64,000 bases of DNA from Anaerolineae bacterium (GCA_030432295.1 JAUIHI010000030.1:20562-84561); one strand, 5' to 3'. Shown: positions 51,909 through 60,222, numbered from the stretch's first letter. Made by a program: numbers and translations. Notes: generated from the letters alone by a model not told the origin.

Positions 51909-53306
51909 CTATACAATCCGAAAGTGATCCACCATTGTACAGCGACGGATGCGGGAGAAAGTCAGGGCGGTGGTCAGCCCTTCGCCGGTGGGGCTGGCGA
52001 TGGAGAAGCTGGTGTAGCCCTCGCCGCCGTAGCCCAGACCGGCCAGAGTCGGCCCGTTTTTCACGAAAATTGAGCAGTTGATCTCTCGGGCCATCCGGCT
52101 CAGGTTGTCGATGTTGCGGCTGTACATCGCGGCGGTGTGGCCGAAGCCGTGCTCCGCGGCCACGGCCAGGTCAATGGCCTCATCTGCATTCTCCACCCGC
52201 ACCACCGGCAGCACAGGCATCAGTTGTTCGGTCCAGACCAGCGGATGCTCGGCGGGCACATCGACGACTATCAGCCGAAGTTCTGGCCCCGCCTCAATGC
52301 CGATCTCCCCCAGAATCTGCCAGGGATATTTGCCCACCCAGCGCTTGTTGGTCACGCCCGGTTTGCCCGGCGCGCCCATTTTGCTGAAGATGACCTTCTC
52401 CAACTGGGCCAGTTTGTACTTGGGCAGGAGCAGCGCGCTGTGGTTCTGCATCCCAGCCAGGAGTTCGTCGGCCACCGAGCGCACGACAAAGACTTCCTTC
52501 TCGTCGGAACAGATGACGTTATTGTCGAAGCTGGCTCCAAAGACGATCTGCCGGGCCGCCAGTCCGATGTCCGCGCTCTCGTCTACTACCACCGGCGGGT
52601 TGCCCGGCCCCGCGCAGATGGCCCGCTTGCCGCTCTGCATGGCCTGGCGCACCACCCCCGGACCACCCGTTACCATCAGAATACGCACGCCCGGATGCAC
52701 CATCAACGCCTGCGCGCTCTCAATCGTCGCCGCTTCCGGTGCGGTGAGCAGGTCCGGCGGGCCACCCACAGCGGTGATGGCCCGATTGATACGGCGGATG
52801 GTCTCGTTGCAGACCCGGTTGGCTCCCGGGTGGACGTTGAAAACGACCGCGTTCCCCGCGCTGAGCATACTGATGGCGTTGTTGAAGATCGTCGAAGTGG
52901 GATTGGTAGAAGGGGTGATGGCGGCGATGACCCCGTAGGGCGCACGTTCGGTGAGGGTCAGCCCGTGATCGCCGCTGACCGCCTCGGCCTGCAAAATCTC
53001 CGGGCCAGGCGTGCGGTTGGCGACGAGCAGATTCTTCTGCTCTTTGTCTTCCGGTCGGCCCAGACCCGTCTCTTCGGCGGCCATGCGCCCCAACTCGGCC
53101 GCGTCCCGGCGGGCCACCCCGCGGATGGCCTCGACAATGCGTTTGCGGCTCTCCAGGCTCAGCTTGTCCAGGGCCAGGAAGGCGTGGCGTGCCGCTCCCA
53201 CCGCGCCGTCGATGTCCGGGTAGAGGCCCAGGCGTTCGGGTTGGGGTCCCCGGAAAGGGGCGGGATCGGTTCGTCCGACGTGGCTGAGGTGGGGTGCGCG
53301 GGTCAT
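51909..53306 (-). CDS. CoA-acylating aldehyde dehydrogenase of the BMC (PduP/EutE-like)
   Basis: The 465-residue enzyme has ERAPYGVIAAITPSTNPTSTIFNNAISMLSAGNAVVFNVHPGA, a nucleotide loop at TGGPGVV, and the catalytic Cys266 in SFDNNVICSDEKEVFVV. GGEGYTSFSIASPTGEG and RRCTMVDHFRIV are the typical ends of EutE/PduP. It converts an aldehyde, here probably acetaldehyde from DeoC, to acyl-CoA using NAD+ and CoA. The N-terminus (MTRAPHLSHVGRTDPAPF) shows no obvious amphipathic encapsulation helix. The start overlaps the BMC-P stop by four bases. Confidence 0.93.
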   Translation of the reverse strand: MTRAPHLSHVGRTDPAPFRGPQPERLGLYPDIDGAVGAARHAFLALDKLSLESRKRIVEAIRGVARRDAAELGRMAAEETGLGRPEDKEQKNLLVANRTPGPEILQAEAVSGDHGLTLTERAPYGVIAAITPSTNPTSTIFNNAISMLSAGNAVVFNVHPGANRVCNETIRRINRAITAVGGPPDLLTAPEAATIESAQALMVHPGVRILMVTGGPGVVRQAMQSGKRAICAGPGNPPVVVDESADIGLAARQIVFGASFDNNVICSDEKEVFVVRSVADELLAGMQNHSALLLPKYKLAQLEKVIFSKMGAPGKPGVTNKRWVGKYPWQILGEIGIEAGPELRLIVVDVPAEHPLVWTEQLMPVLPVVRVENADEAIDLAVAAEHGFGHTAAMYSRNIDNLSRMAREINCSIFVKNGPTLAGLGYGGEGYTSFSIASPTGEGLTTALTFSRIRRCTMVDHFRIV

Positions 53307-53590
53307 TTTTTATACTTCTCCACGCCGCCCACTTCCCACGAATCCACAATCGCCATCACCACTGCATCCACCGGGCGGTTGTGGGTGGCCTCTGTCTGGC
53401 GGGCGCTGGAACCACCGGCGTAGAGGACGTATTCCCCCGCGCCCGCGCCCACCGCATCCACGGCGACGACGTACTCGCTCTGGACCTGCGCATCAATCGT
53501 TACGTTTTTGAGGATGAGCAGGCGGCTGCCTTCCAGATTCGGTTCCTTTTGGCTGGCGACGACTGTGCCGACGACAAGGGCGATTTTCAT
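53303..53590 (-). CDS. BMC-P pentameric vertex protein (EutN/CcmL family)
   Basis: The 95-residue protein is a full-length EutN/CcmL domain: MKIALVVGTVVASQKEPNLEGSRLLIL, YVVAVDAVGAGAGEYVLYAGGSSAR, then VDAVVMAIVDSWEV. Pentamers cap the shell vertices. Both ends overlap neighbours by four bases (metallo-hydrolase before, aldehyde dehydrogenase after), so all three are translationally coupled. Confidence 0.96.
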   Translation of the reverse strand: MKIALVVGTVVASQKEPNLEGSRLLILKNVTIDAQVQSEYVVAVDAVGAGAGEYVLYAGGSSARQTEATHNRPVDAVVMAIVDSWEVGGVEKYKK

Positions 53591-54324
53591 GCCTTTGCCT
53601 CTGCTTCAAAAATTGTATCGACCAATCCTTGCAACTTCGCCCCACCGCCGCTGAAAATCGGCTCGCCGTGGCCGCAGACGATAGTGTCGATCTCTTCGCC
53701 GTACTTCTTCGCCAGCTTCCAGATGGAGCGATGCGCGTTCTCCATATCCGGCGTGAAGAGGGGCAGCGGCGCGCCCAGCTTGCCCCCCCGGTTGTGGATG
53801 GCGTCCCCGGCGATGAGAATGCGCCGTTCTGGATGGAGCAAAGAGATGTGGCCCGGCGTGTGGCCCGGCGTGTGGATGATCGTAAAACCTTCGGGCAGTT
53901 TGTCCCCGTCCACGTGGGTGCGGTCCGGCGCAAGCGGCTCGACCCGAAACTGGGGGAAGAGTGTTGCCACAGCAAATAGCGGGCGCATCAATAAGCCCAG
54001 TGGCGTCTTGGCCGGTTTGCGCCGGTCGGGATGTTCCAGAAACTCTTTCTCAACCGTGTGGCAGATGACGGGCGCGCCTGTGGCCCGTTTCAGTGCTTTC
54101 AGGCTACCCGTATGGTCCGCATCCCCGTGGGTGACAATAATGCGCGCCACATCCGACGGTTGCAGGCCCAATTGGGCCACGCCCGCCAATATTTTTTCTG
54201 CGTTGCCCGGTGTCCCGGTGTCGATAATTGTCACGCCTTTGGCCCAACGCCACAGATAAACGTGGACGCCGACACCGGACTCTATTTCGTCCACATCCCA
54301 CAGGTCTGGAACAATCTCTTGCAT
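53587..54324 (-). CDS. Metallo-beta-lactamase-fold hydrolase in the BMC operon
   Basis: The 245-residue protein has the MBL metal motif as THGDADHTGS. The second His of the usual HxHxDH is Asp, a known variant. It also has HTPGHTPGHISLL, ILIAGDAIHNRGG and VCGHGEPIF. Members hydrolyse thioesters, lactones or phosphodiesters. Within this operon an acyl-CoA or aldehyde-adduct hydrolase is possible, but no substrate can be assigned. It overlaps the BMC-P gene and follows ppa by two bases. Confidence 0.88.
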   Translation of the reverse strand: MQEIVPDLWDVDEIESGVGVHVYLWRWAKGVTIIDTGTPGNAEKILAGVAQLGLQPSDVARIIVTHGDADHTGSLKALKRATGAPVICHTVEKEFLEHPDRRKPAKTPLGLLMRPLFAVATLFPQFRVEPLAPDRTHVDGDKLPEGFTIIHTPGHTPGHISLLHPERRILIAGDAIHNRGGKLGAPLPLFTPDMENAHRSIWKLAKKYGEEIDTIVCGHGEPIFSGGGAKLQGLVDTIFEAEAKA

Positions 54325-54326
54325 AG

Positions 54327-54869
54327 CTAAATGTCCTTAAAGCCGAAGCGCTGGCGGTAGAGTTCCTGGGAGCGGACAATCTCGGCTTTGGCGGCCTCGA
54401 CCCCTTCCCAACCCACTACCTCCACGTGGCTCTGTTCCAAATCTTTGTAGACCTGAAAAAAGTGGCTGACTTCGTGCATAAAGTGCTGGGGAATGTCGTC
54501 GATGTCGTGATAGTCGCCGTGCAGAGGATCGTTTTCTGGCACGGCCAGAATTTTGTAGTCCTCTTCGCCTTTGTCCAGCATCCGAAAAATGCCGATGGGC
54601 CGACAGCGCACCACACAGCCGGGAAAGGTCGGCTCCGTCATCATCACCAGCACATCCAGGGGGTCGCCGTCCCCACAAAAGGTGCGGGGGATCAACCCGT
54701 AGTCGCCGGGGTAGTGCATGGACGAAAAGAGCACCCGGTCCAGAAAGATGACCCCGTGCTCTTTGTGGTATTCGTATTTGTTGCGGCTGCCTTTGGGGAT
54801 TTCGATAATCGCGTAGATATTGTCCGGCGCGTTGGGGCCGGTATTGAGTTGTCGCCAGAGATTTTCCAT
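54327..54869 (-). CDS. ppa: Family I inorganic pyrophosphatase
   Basis: The 180-residue enzyme has the family I signature: AIIEIPKGSRNKYEYHKEHG, PGDYGLIPRT, and GDGDPLDVLVMM (the DxDxxD metal site). It hydrolyses pyrophosphate and pulls forward reactions that release it. It is eight bases after the BMC-H stop and two bases before the MBL gene, so it is part of the shell operon. AGGAG lies before the ATG. It may be either a housekeeping copy captured in the operon or dedicated to the compartment pathway. Confidence 0.95.
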   Translation of the reverse strand: MENLWRQLNTGPNAPDNIYAIIEIPKGSRNKYEYHKEHGVIFLDRVLFSSMHYPGDYGLIPRTFCGDGDPLDVLVMMTEPTFPGCVVRCRPIGIFRMLDKGEEDYKILAVPENDPLHGDYHDIDDIPQHFMHEVSHFFQVYKDLEQSHVEVVGWEGVEAAKAEIVRSQELYRQRFGFKDI

Positions 54870-54877
54870 AACGGCTC

Positions 54878-55174
54878 CTATGCCGGACTAGCCGAGGCGC
54901 GGCCCAGTGGCAGCACCTGGTCTACATTGTCGTGGGGGCGGGGGATCAGATGGACGCTGACGACCTCGCCCACTTTTTCCGCACCCCGTGCGCCCGCGTC
55001 CAGCGCAGCCTTCACAGCGGCCACATCGCCCCGGATGATGGCGGTCACATAGCCGCCGCCGATCTTCTCGTAGCCCACCAACTCGACACGGGCCGCCTTT
55101 ACCATCGCGTCGCTGGCTTCCACCATCGCCGCAAAACCCTTCGTCTCAATCATTCCCAATGCGTCGGACATCAT
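54878..55174 (-). CDS. BMC-H hexameric shell protein
   Basis: The 98-residue single BMC domain reads [62 protein letters not shown], then [19 protein letters not shown]. The pore loop is KIGGGY instead of the common KIGSGL, so a Tyr lies next to the central pore. It is the main facet tile. The start may be Met1 or Met2. Confidence 0.97.
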   Translation of the reverse strand: MMSDALGMIETKGFAAMVEASDAMVKAARVELVGYEKIGGGYVTAIIRGDVAAVKAALDAGARGAEKVGEVVSVHLIPRPHDNVDQVLPLGRASASPA

Positions 55175-55235
55175 TTACCCCCATCGGTTTATCTACGGAT
55201 CACTTTTTGTATACGATCTGACCAGGCTAGGGGGA

Positions 55236-55312
55236 GTAGATATTGGGTATTGGATATTTCGTTGGGACGATCCGGCGCATTCTCAACAAAATATCCAATA
55301 CCCAATATCTAC
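55236..55312. repeat. ATTGGGTATTGG word hairpin between the two shell genes
   Basis: Arms of 22-23 bases (55236-55257 and 55290-55312) in the gap between the BMC-T and BMC-H genes. It begins at the BMC-T stop. A hairpin here could raise the level of one shell protein relative to the other by mRNA processing. Confidence 0.65.
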
Positions 55313-55938
55313 TATCTCCCCGTCATTCCTTCTATCGCTGCCACCGCGGCGCCATACCCGGCCATAATATCCCGCTCTTCTCCGCCCAGGTAGACCCGGC
55401 CAAAGCTGCCGAAGGCCCGCACTTCCAGAATGTTGATGTGGGCAGCTTTCTCGGCTTCGTTGGCGGCCAGGGCTGCATAGGCCGCAGGCGCCACTTCCAT
55501 CACATAGAGGGTCTGGCCGGGGATGAGCATCTGGCCGTGGCGCATCCGGTTGATCAGTTGGGTTTGCAGTCCGTCCACATTGCGGATGATCTGGCTGCTC
55601 ACCAGTTCCGGTTTCAGCCGGTCTTCTTCCACCAGGCCCAGCGCGTCCAGCACTGCCTGGCCCGCGGCCCGCACATCCGCCTGGCTGGGGCTGTGAATTT
55701 CCAGCAGGCCATACTGACGCTCCACCACCTGCATCCCCGGCTTCACATCCACCGCTTTGATGGCGATGTCAGTCAGCCGGTTGATCTCAATGCCTGGCGC
55801 GATTTCGATCCAGAGGCTGGCATCCCCGGCCAGGGGCAGAAAGCCCTGGGCTATCGTGCCCAAAAAGGCCGCGTGCTGGGGTTGCAGATTGTCCAGAAAG
55901 ACGAAGGAGCGGAGTTCGACGGTTGTAGAGGTGGTCAT
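55312..55938 (-). CDS. BMC-T shell protein, double-layer (T-D) type
   Basis: The 208-residue protein has two fused BMC domains: [79 protein letters not shown], and a second around [61 protein letters not shown]. The pattern recalls the stacked, gated trimers (T2/T3) of H. ochraceum, which may admit large substrates such as CoA or NAD. It is the second gene-size unit after deoC. Confidence 0.9.
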   Translation of the reverse strand: MTTSTTVELRSFVFLDNLQPQHAAFLGTIAQGFLPLAGDASLWIEIAPGIEINRLTDIAIKAVDVKPGMQVVERQYGLLEIHSPSQADVRAAGQAVLDALGLVEEDRLKPELVSSQIIRNVDGLQTQLINRMRHGQMLIPGQTLYVMEVAPAAYAALAANEAEKAAHINILEVRAFGSFGRVYLGGEERDIMAGYGAAVAAIEGMTGR

Positions 55939-55972
55939 TTGCTCTTTATCTGTGTGGGAAAAAAGTCATCAG

Positions 55973-56032
55973 TGATCAGTAAACAGTAATCAGTGGCTTG
56001 GTGACGCTCCACTGATTACTGTTTACTGATCA
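55973..56032. repeat. 24-base-arm hairpin, TGATCAGTAAACAGTAATCAG word family
   Basis: Perfect arms at 55973-55996 and 56009-56032 between the CxxC mini-protein gene and the BMC-T gene. A partial relative (CAGTGAGCAGTAATCAATTGG ... GATTACTCTTCACTGGTCACTG) lies at 50379-50437. Confidence 0.65.
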
Positions 56033-56044
56033 CCGTTTACTGCT

Positions 56045-56326
56045 TCACCGCCGCCGCTTGACCACACCCAAATGGCGCAGCCTCGATCGGGGATGATCGA
56101 TGGCCTCGCGCAGTTCGTCCACAGAGAGACCTGTGGCTTCTGCCAGCGCCATCATTGTGCCAAAGGATTCGTCGGTTAGGGCCAGGACGCACTCTCGTTC
56201 CTCTTCGCTTACTTTGTGGCCGATGAGCATTGCCTCCGGGTCTGCCAATAGCCGTTCCCGGCAGTCCGGGCATATCCAGGCGTGGCCGATGAGGATGAAA
56301 TAGTCGCGTACCCGTTCAAACATCAA
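56045..56326 (-). CDS. Unknown 93-residue CxxC protein coupled to deoC
   Basis: The protein reads [50 protein letters not shown]..., with one C-x-x-C pair (Cys19, Cys22), then a helical stretch and a basic tail ([14 protein letters not shown]). The [11 protein letters not shown] segment recalls leader regions of some peptide families, but no maturation enzyme is nearby. Its ATG overlaps the deoC stop by four bases. It could be a zinc or disulfide hook, a cargo adaptor or a regulator. I do not recognise a family. Confidence 0.6.
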   Translation of the reverse strand: MMFERVRDYFILIGHAWICPDCRERLLADPEAMLIGHKVSEEERECVLALTDESFGTMMALAEATGLSVDELREAIDHPRSRLRHLGVVKRRR

Positions 56327-57069
56327 TACGTGCCCCCGGTTGTCACCGGCTGGCTTGCCTTCTCACCGGTCAATTCTTGTAGTATTGTCACGCCTGCGCT
56401 CACGCCCAGACGGGTGGCCCCTGCGTCCAGCAGGGCCAGGGCAGCTTCGGCGTTGCGGATGCCGCCGGACGCCTTCACACCCATCTCCGGCCCAACCACC
56501 TGACGCATCAGGCGGATGTCCTCGACTGTCGCGCCGCCGCCGCTGAAACCAGTGGATGTCTTGACAAAATCGGCCCCAGCTTCGGCAGCCAGCGTGCAGG
56601 CCATGCGCTTCTCATTTTCGGTCAAAAGTGCGGTCTCGATAATCACCTTCACAATCACCGAAAGGGTGCGGTCACCACTGGTCGAGCGGGCCGCGTTGAC
56701 GACCCCCCGGATATCCTCCCGCACGGCATCGTAGCGGCCATCTTTGAGCAAGCCGACATTGATGACCATATCCACTTCTTGCGCACCGGCGGCAATGGAG
56801 GCACTGGCTTCATAGGCTTTGACAGCCGAGAGCGTGGCCCCCAGGGGAAAGCCGATAACTGTACAGGTCCGAACCGGGCTGTCGGCCAGAATCTCAGCGG
56901 CCAACGCTACCCACGTGGGGTTGACGCAGACGCTGGCAAAGGTGTATTTGAGTGCTTCGCTGCACAGTTGGCGAATCTCCGCTTCGGTCGTCGCGGGTTT
57001 CAGAGCCGTGTGATCGATGCGCGCCGCCACATCCTCTGGCGAGTGATGGGTACGACGGTTGGCGTCCAT
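56323..57069 (-). CDS. deoC: Deoxyribose-5-phosphate aldolase
   Basis: The 248-residue TIM-barrel enzyme starts with a short extension and then [36 protein letters not shown], and [15 protein letters not shown]. The Schiff-base Lys170 is in [19 protein letters not shown]. It cleaves 2-deoxyribose-5-phosphate to glyceraldehyde-3-phosphate and acetaldehyde. As first gene of the shell operon it is probably the entry enzyme of the compartment. The ATG at 57069 has GGAAG seven bases upstream; the frame extends 19 codons further through repeat DNA. Confidence 0.95.
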   Translation of the reverse strand: MDANRRTHHSPEDVAARIDHTALKPATTEAEIRQLCSEALKYTFASVCVNPTWVALAAEILADSPVRTCTVIGFPLGATLSAVKAYEASASIAAGAQEVDMVINVGLLKDGRYDAVREDIRGVVNAARSTSGDRTLSVIVKVIIETALLTENEKRMACTLAAEAGADFVKTSTGFSGGGATVEDIRLMRQVVGPEMGVKASGGIRNAEAALALLDAGATRLGVSAGVTILQELTGEKASQPVTTGGTY

Positions 57070-57078
57070 TCTGCACTT

Positions 57079-57112
57079 CCTTTGTGTAAGACTGTCTTTG
57101 TGTAAGACGGTA
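57079..57112 (-). promoter_or_regulatory. Two direct repeats of GTCTTACACAAAG before deoC
   Basis: Two identical 13-base units, 16 bases apart on the minus strand, end right at the deoC ribosome-binding site. They may be an operator pair or a chance duplication. No confident -10/-35 was found between here and lepB. Confidence 0.4.
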
Positions 57113-57235
57113 TGTGATAGCCCCATCCATTGGCCGCGGGGACGCAGCAGATGCAGGCCGGAAACTGGAAATGTCTCTGTCTGAATTGTCCATCATTCGG
57201 GCTGGTTCTGCAAGTTTTGGGCAAGACCCACCCAA

Positions 57236-57271
57236 TCAAAAAGCCGCCGGGTGGTACCCGACGGCCCCTTT
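57236..57271 (-). terminator. Intrinsic terminator of lepB
   Basis: On the minus strand GCCGTCGGGT-ACC-ACCCGGCGGC (one mismatch) is followed by TTTTTGATT. It lies about 20 bases after the lepB stop, isolating it from the BMC operon. Confidence 0.7.
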
Positions 57272-57287
57272 TTGCGCTGGTCAGATG

Positions 57288-58139
57288 TCACGGCCCCTGG
57301 GCCATCACCGAATTAACTTCGATTGGGTGATGCTCCACCAGGCCCGCGACTTCGAAGGGATAGATGGCAAGCCAGGCCTGGCCAATGACAAATTCCTGGC
57401 CCAGTTGCCCCCAACTGCGGGTGTCGGACGAGGCGGGACGGTTGTCGCCCATCACATACAGATGGCCCGCATCCACAACTGTGGGCGGTTCGTCCCGCAC
57501 ATTGGGCATATGCTCATACGGCTCGTTGATTTCCACATTATTCACATACAACTGGCCGCCGCGGATTTCTACAGTGTCGCCGGGCAGACCGATGACCCGT
57601 TTGATGTAATCTTTGCTGGGGTCGTTGGGATATTTGAAGACGATCACATCCCCTCGCTCGTACTCGCCCAGGCGATAGGCCAGTTTGTTGACGATCAGAT
57701 ATTCGCCGTCGTGGAAGTTCGGCTCCATCGACGCGCCTTCGATCCGGTAGTTCTGGATGCCGATGCGAATGATCAGGAATATAATCACCGCCAGCCCGAC
57801 GGTCTCCACCACTTCCCGCACCATCAGGCCAAACCAGTGGGGTTCGTCTTCGGTAATCCCATCCGTCTCGCCCACCGCTGGGAGATCGCTATCCGCCCAA
57901 TCGGTCGGATAGGTCGAGTCGGTGACGCCACTGCCTGCAATGGCTTCGGGTGTCGGCGCTACGTGCCAGCCATCGCCCTCTTTCTGCCCCAACAGTGGAG
58001 CAGCGGAAAGGGCATTCAATGCTGGTGGCTCAGCGTCTGCTGTCTGCTCTGCCACCGGGAGGGTTGACCGGGACTGGACAACGATATCCAGAATATCGTC
58101 CGGGTCATTGGATGGAGAAGTATTGTCGAGAGTATTCAA
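57288..58139 (-). CDS. lepB: Signal peptidase I
   Basis: The 283-residue protein has a long acidic cytoplasmic N-terminal part (1-95), one membrane helix (about 103-125, VVETVGLAVIIFLIIRIGI), and the S26 catalytic pair Ser137 in IEGASMEPNF and Lys180 in DYIKRVIGLPGD, then YVMGDNRPASSDTRSWG. It removes signal peptides outside the membrane. The N-terminal extension is unusual in length but frequent in this kind of genome. Confidence 0.94.
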   Translation of the reverse strand: MNTLDNTSPSNDPDDILDIVVQSRSTLPVAEQTADAEPPALNALSAAPLLGQKEGDGWHVAPTPEAIAGSGVTDSTYPTDWADSDLPAVGETDGITEDEPHWFGLMVREVVETVGLAVIIFLIIRIGIQNYRIEGASMEPNFHDGEYLIVNKLAYRLGEYERGDVIVFKYPNDPSKDYIKRVIGLPGDTVEIRGGQLYVNNVEINEPYEHMPNVRDEPPTVVDAGHLYVMGDNRPASSDTRSWGQLGQEFVIGQAWLAIYPFEVAGLVEHHPIEVNSVMAQGP

Positions 58140-58492
58140 TGCACACCTGAATTCAAAAAAAGGCGAATCCGCTTGGCACGGATTGCAGGATTATCATCGC
58201 AACGTTTGGATTATAGCATCGGCTGGAGGCAGCAACAATCCAGCGATTCTACGGTGATTCGTGCCAATCCGGCCAATCCGATCGTTACTCTGTGATCATT
58301 CGCTGTTGGGATAATCGCTATTTATCCCAAAAATTTTCCCAAATATCCCAAAATTTATCCAAATTTGCTTTGGGAAAAGACACATATCCCAAATTTTATC
58401 CCAAATAACCCAAAAAATGCTGCGTGAAACGTGCTGCGTGAGAAAAGTCGAGCGATCCCATGCTTCACGCAGTATGGTTCACGCAGCACGCA
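58140..58492. other. Intergenic region with lepB promoter and word repeats
   Basis: It contains the lepB promoter (58210-58238), an A/T-rich run of TATCCCAAA-type words with a GGGAAAA interruption (about 58308-58412), and a hairpin of CTGCGTGA / TCACGCAG words (about 58420-58490), which may end the gene at 58493. No gene is seen. Confidence 0.6.
58210..58238 (-). promoter_or_regulatory. Sigma70-type promoter of lepB
   Basis: On the minus strand TTGTTG (58238-58233), a 17-base spacer and TATAAT (58215-58210), about 70 bases before the lepB ATG. Confidence 0.65.
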
Positions 58493-59866
58493 TCACTTCA
58501 AAATATATCTGGTCCCCCGCTTGTCGCCGATCTTCAGCAGCAACCCCTTTTCCACCAGATCGGCCAAATCCAGGCGCAGGGATTCCGGCCCCACGTGACT
58601 GCAGAGGTCCCGGTATTCCCGGTTGGTGATTGTGCCATTGGCCTGGACGTATTGCATTGCCTTCAACTGGCGCTCGTTCATGTCCTGTTCCCATTCGGGA
58701 ATGACTTTGGAGGCGTCTTTGCGGTTGAAGAGTTTGACAGTGAAGCGGTGGTTCTGCGCGTCGAAGACCGGGGGCGGATGGCCCGCGGCCACCATATCCT
58801 CGATCATCCGATCCACGCCCAGTCCCAATTCTTCGATATAGCCCCACTGGTAAAGGCCATTGACGATGCGGGGGTTGCGGCTGTAATGCTCCTCGACGAT
58901 ATTGTCCAGGGTGATGTAGGCGGGCAGACCGCCGGGGCTGATGACCTCCAGCCGGTCCGTGTACATGCGAATTTCGATGCTACTGCCCCGCATTCGGTAG
59001 TCCCGATGGCAGACTGCATTGATCAGCGCCTCGCGCACGGCAAATTGGGGATACTCCAACTGCTCTTCCCTCGTCAGCCCCTTCACCACCGCCTTCTTGT
59101 CCATCTCTTCCCACGTCACCCGCCAGACCCGCTCCACAATGCGCGCCAGGGGGCCAGTGATCTCCTCCCGGCGGCCATAGCCAAAGCTGCCGCCCGCGCC
59201 CTGGGGACGCTCGCCGCCAAACTTGACAAAGACCGTGCGGCTGTGGGGCAGATAGGTTTGGGGGTTTTTGCCAAAGAGGAGGATGCCGCTGACCGTCGGG
59301 ATGCCGTCGCTGGTGATGGCCCCGATCTGTTCCAGCATTTGGCTGTCAGCCAGGATAGTGCCGTGGGGACTGCGCTGCTGCCGCTTCTTCAGATACTCCT
59401 GGATGATGTCTTCGTCCAGATCGTCCTGGGTCGTGCCGGAGACCGGCTCCATCTCAAAGTCGCCCAAAGATTTGTTGGCCGCGGTCACTTGCAGGGCCGG
59501 GCCGTCCATAGGCCGATTTTCGCTGCCCGCCCGGATCAATACCCGGCCATCGGCCAGCATATGCAGATCGCTGCTGCGCTCCACCCGCAGAAGAACGACA
59601 ATGCCCGCGGGTGTCTCCTGGGAATTCCACTGGGTCTGCATGGGTGGACGACAGAGGGCCAGGGCCTCGCGCAGTGCGCCATCCGCTTCTTCTTCCATCA
59701 GCAGATTGCCCACTGTGCCGTTGGGGTGGACGCCCAGCACAATTGTACCCCCCTCGGCGTTGGCAAAAGCCACGAGAGATTCGGCGATCAGGTCAGGTTG
59801 CGGCTCCGGGAGGAAAGCGATCTGCGCCCCCGGTCCCTGGCGCACCAGGGCTTTAAGTGTTGTCAT
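58493..59866 (-). CDS. AlbA_2-domain / HATPase transcriptional regulator-like protein (COG2865-like)
   Basis: The 457-residue protein has an N-terminal AlbA_2/Schlafen-type domain (LIAESLVAFANAEGGTIVLGVHPNGTV, VLIRAGSENRPM). A central ATPase-like domain has FAVREALINAVCHRDYRMRGSSIEIRMYTDRLEVISPGGLP, and a C-terminal winged helix has LKAMQYVQANGTITNREYRDLC. The group is usually called predicted transcriptional regulators; some members sit in defence islands. Its target is unknown. Confidence 0.85.
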   Translation of the reverse strand: MTTLKALVRQGPGAQIAFLPEPQPDLIAESLVAFANAEGGTIVLGVHPNGTVGNLLMEEEADGALREALALCRPPMQTQWNSQETPAGIVVLLRVERSSDLHMLADGRVLIRAGSENRPMDGPALQVTAANKSLGDFEMEPVSGTTQDDLDEDIIQEYLKKRQQRSPHGTILADSQMLEQIGAITSDGIPTVSGILLFGKNPQTYLPHSRTVFVKFGGERPQGAGGSFGYGRREEITGPLARIVERVWRVTWEEMDKKAVVKGLTREEQLEYPQFAVREALINAVCHRDYRMRGSSIEIRMYTDRLEVISPGGLPAYITLDNIVEEHYSRNPRIVNGLYQWGYIEELGLGVDRMIEDMVAAGHPPPVFDAQNHRFTVKLFNRKDASKVIPEWEQDMNERQLKAMQYVQANGTITNREYRDLCSHVGPESLRLDLADLVEKGLLLKIGDKRGTRYILK

Positions 59867-59943
59867 CGAGAGGTTGATTCCAGACTCTCTACGTCCTTCA
59901 GTCTTGTAAAGGCTTACTTTTGTACAAATTCTATCTGTTGTCT

Positions 59944-60222
59944 CTATTTAAATAATGCCACGAGTTTCCAAAAGGCATCGGGTACTAGGGTGGCGTGATG
60001 ACTGTAATCCTCCCATACTTTTGGATTCGCTAACTGGGTATCGTAGAGCCGATCAAGTTCATTCACTTCATGACTCCGGGCGTCAATTCGGGCGGTCTTC
60101 CCGTATAGAGTTAATACCCAAACTCCGCCTGGACCGCCTCCTGGCTTCCATTCCATACTGCCACCGAGGTCTTCGATGAAATTTCGGACTCTGTAATAGG
60201 GTTCTGAAGTTTCTGATGCCAT
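59944..60222 (-). CDS. Unknown 92-residue protein
   Basis: The protein (MASETSEPYYRVRNFIEDLGGSMEWKPGGGPGGVWVLTLYGKTARIDARSHEVNELDRLYD...) is soluble, with a beta-hairpin-like core around GVWVLTLYGKTARIDA and a helical end. It is richer in A/T than its neighbours, which hints at acquisition. The ribosome site is weak. The family is not recognised. Confidence 0.5.
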   Translation of the reverse strand: MASETSEPYYRVRNFIEDLGGSMEWKPGGGPGGVWVLTLYGKTARIDARSHEVNELDRLYDTQLANPKVWEDYSHHATLVPDAFWKLVALFK

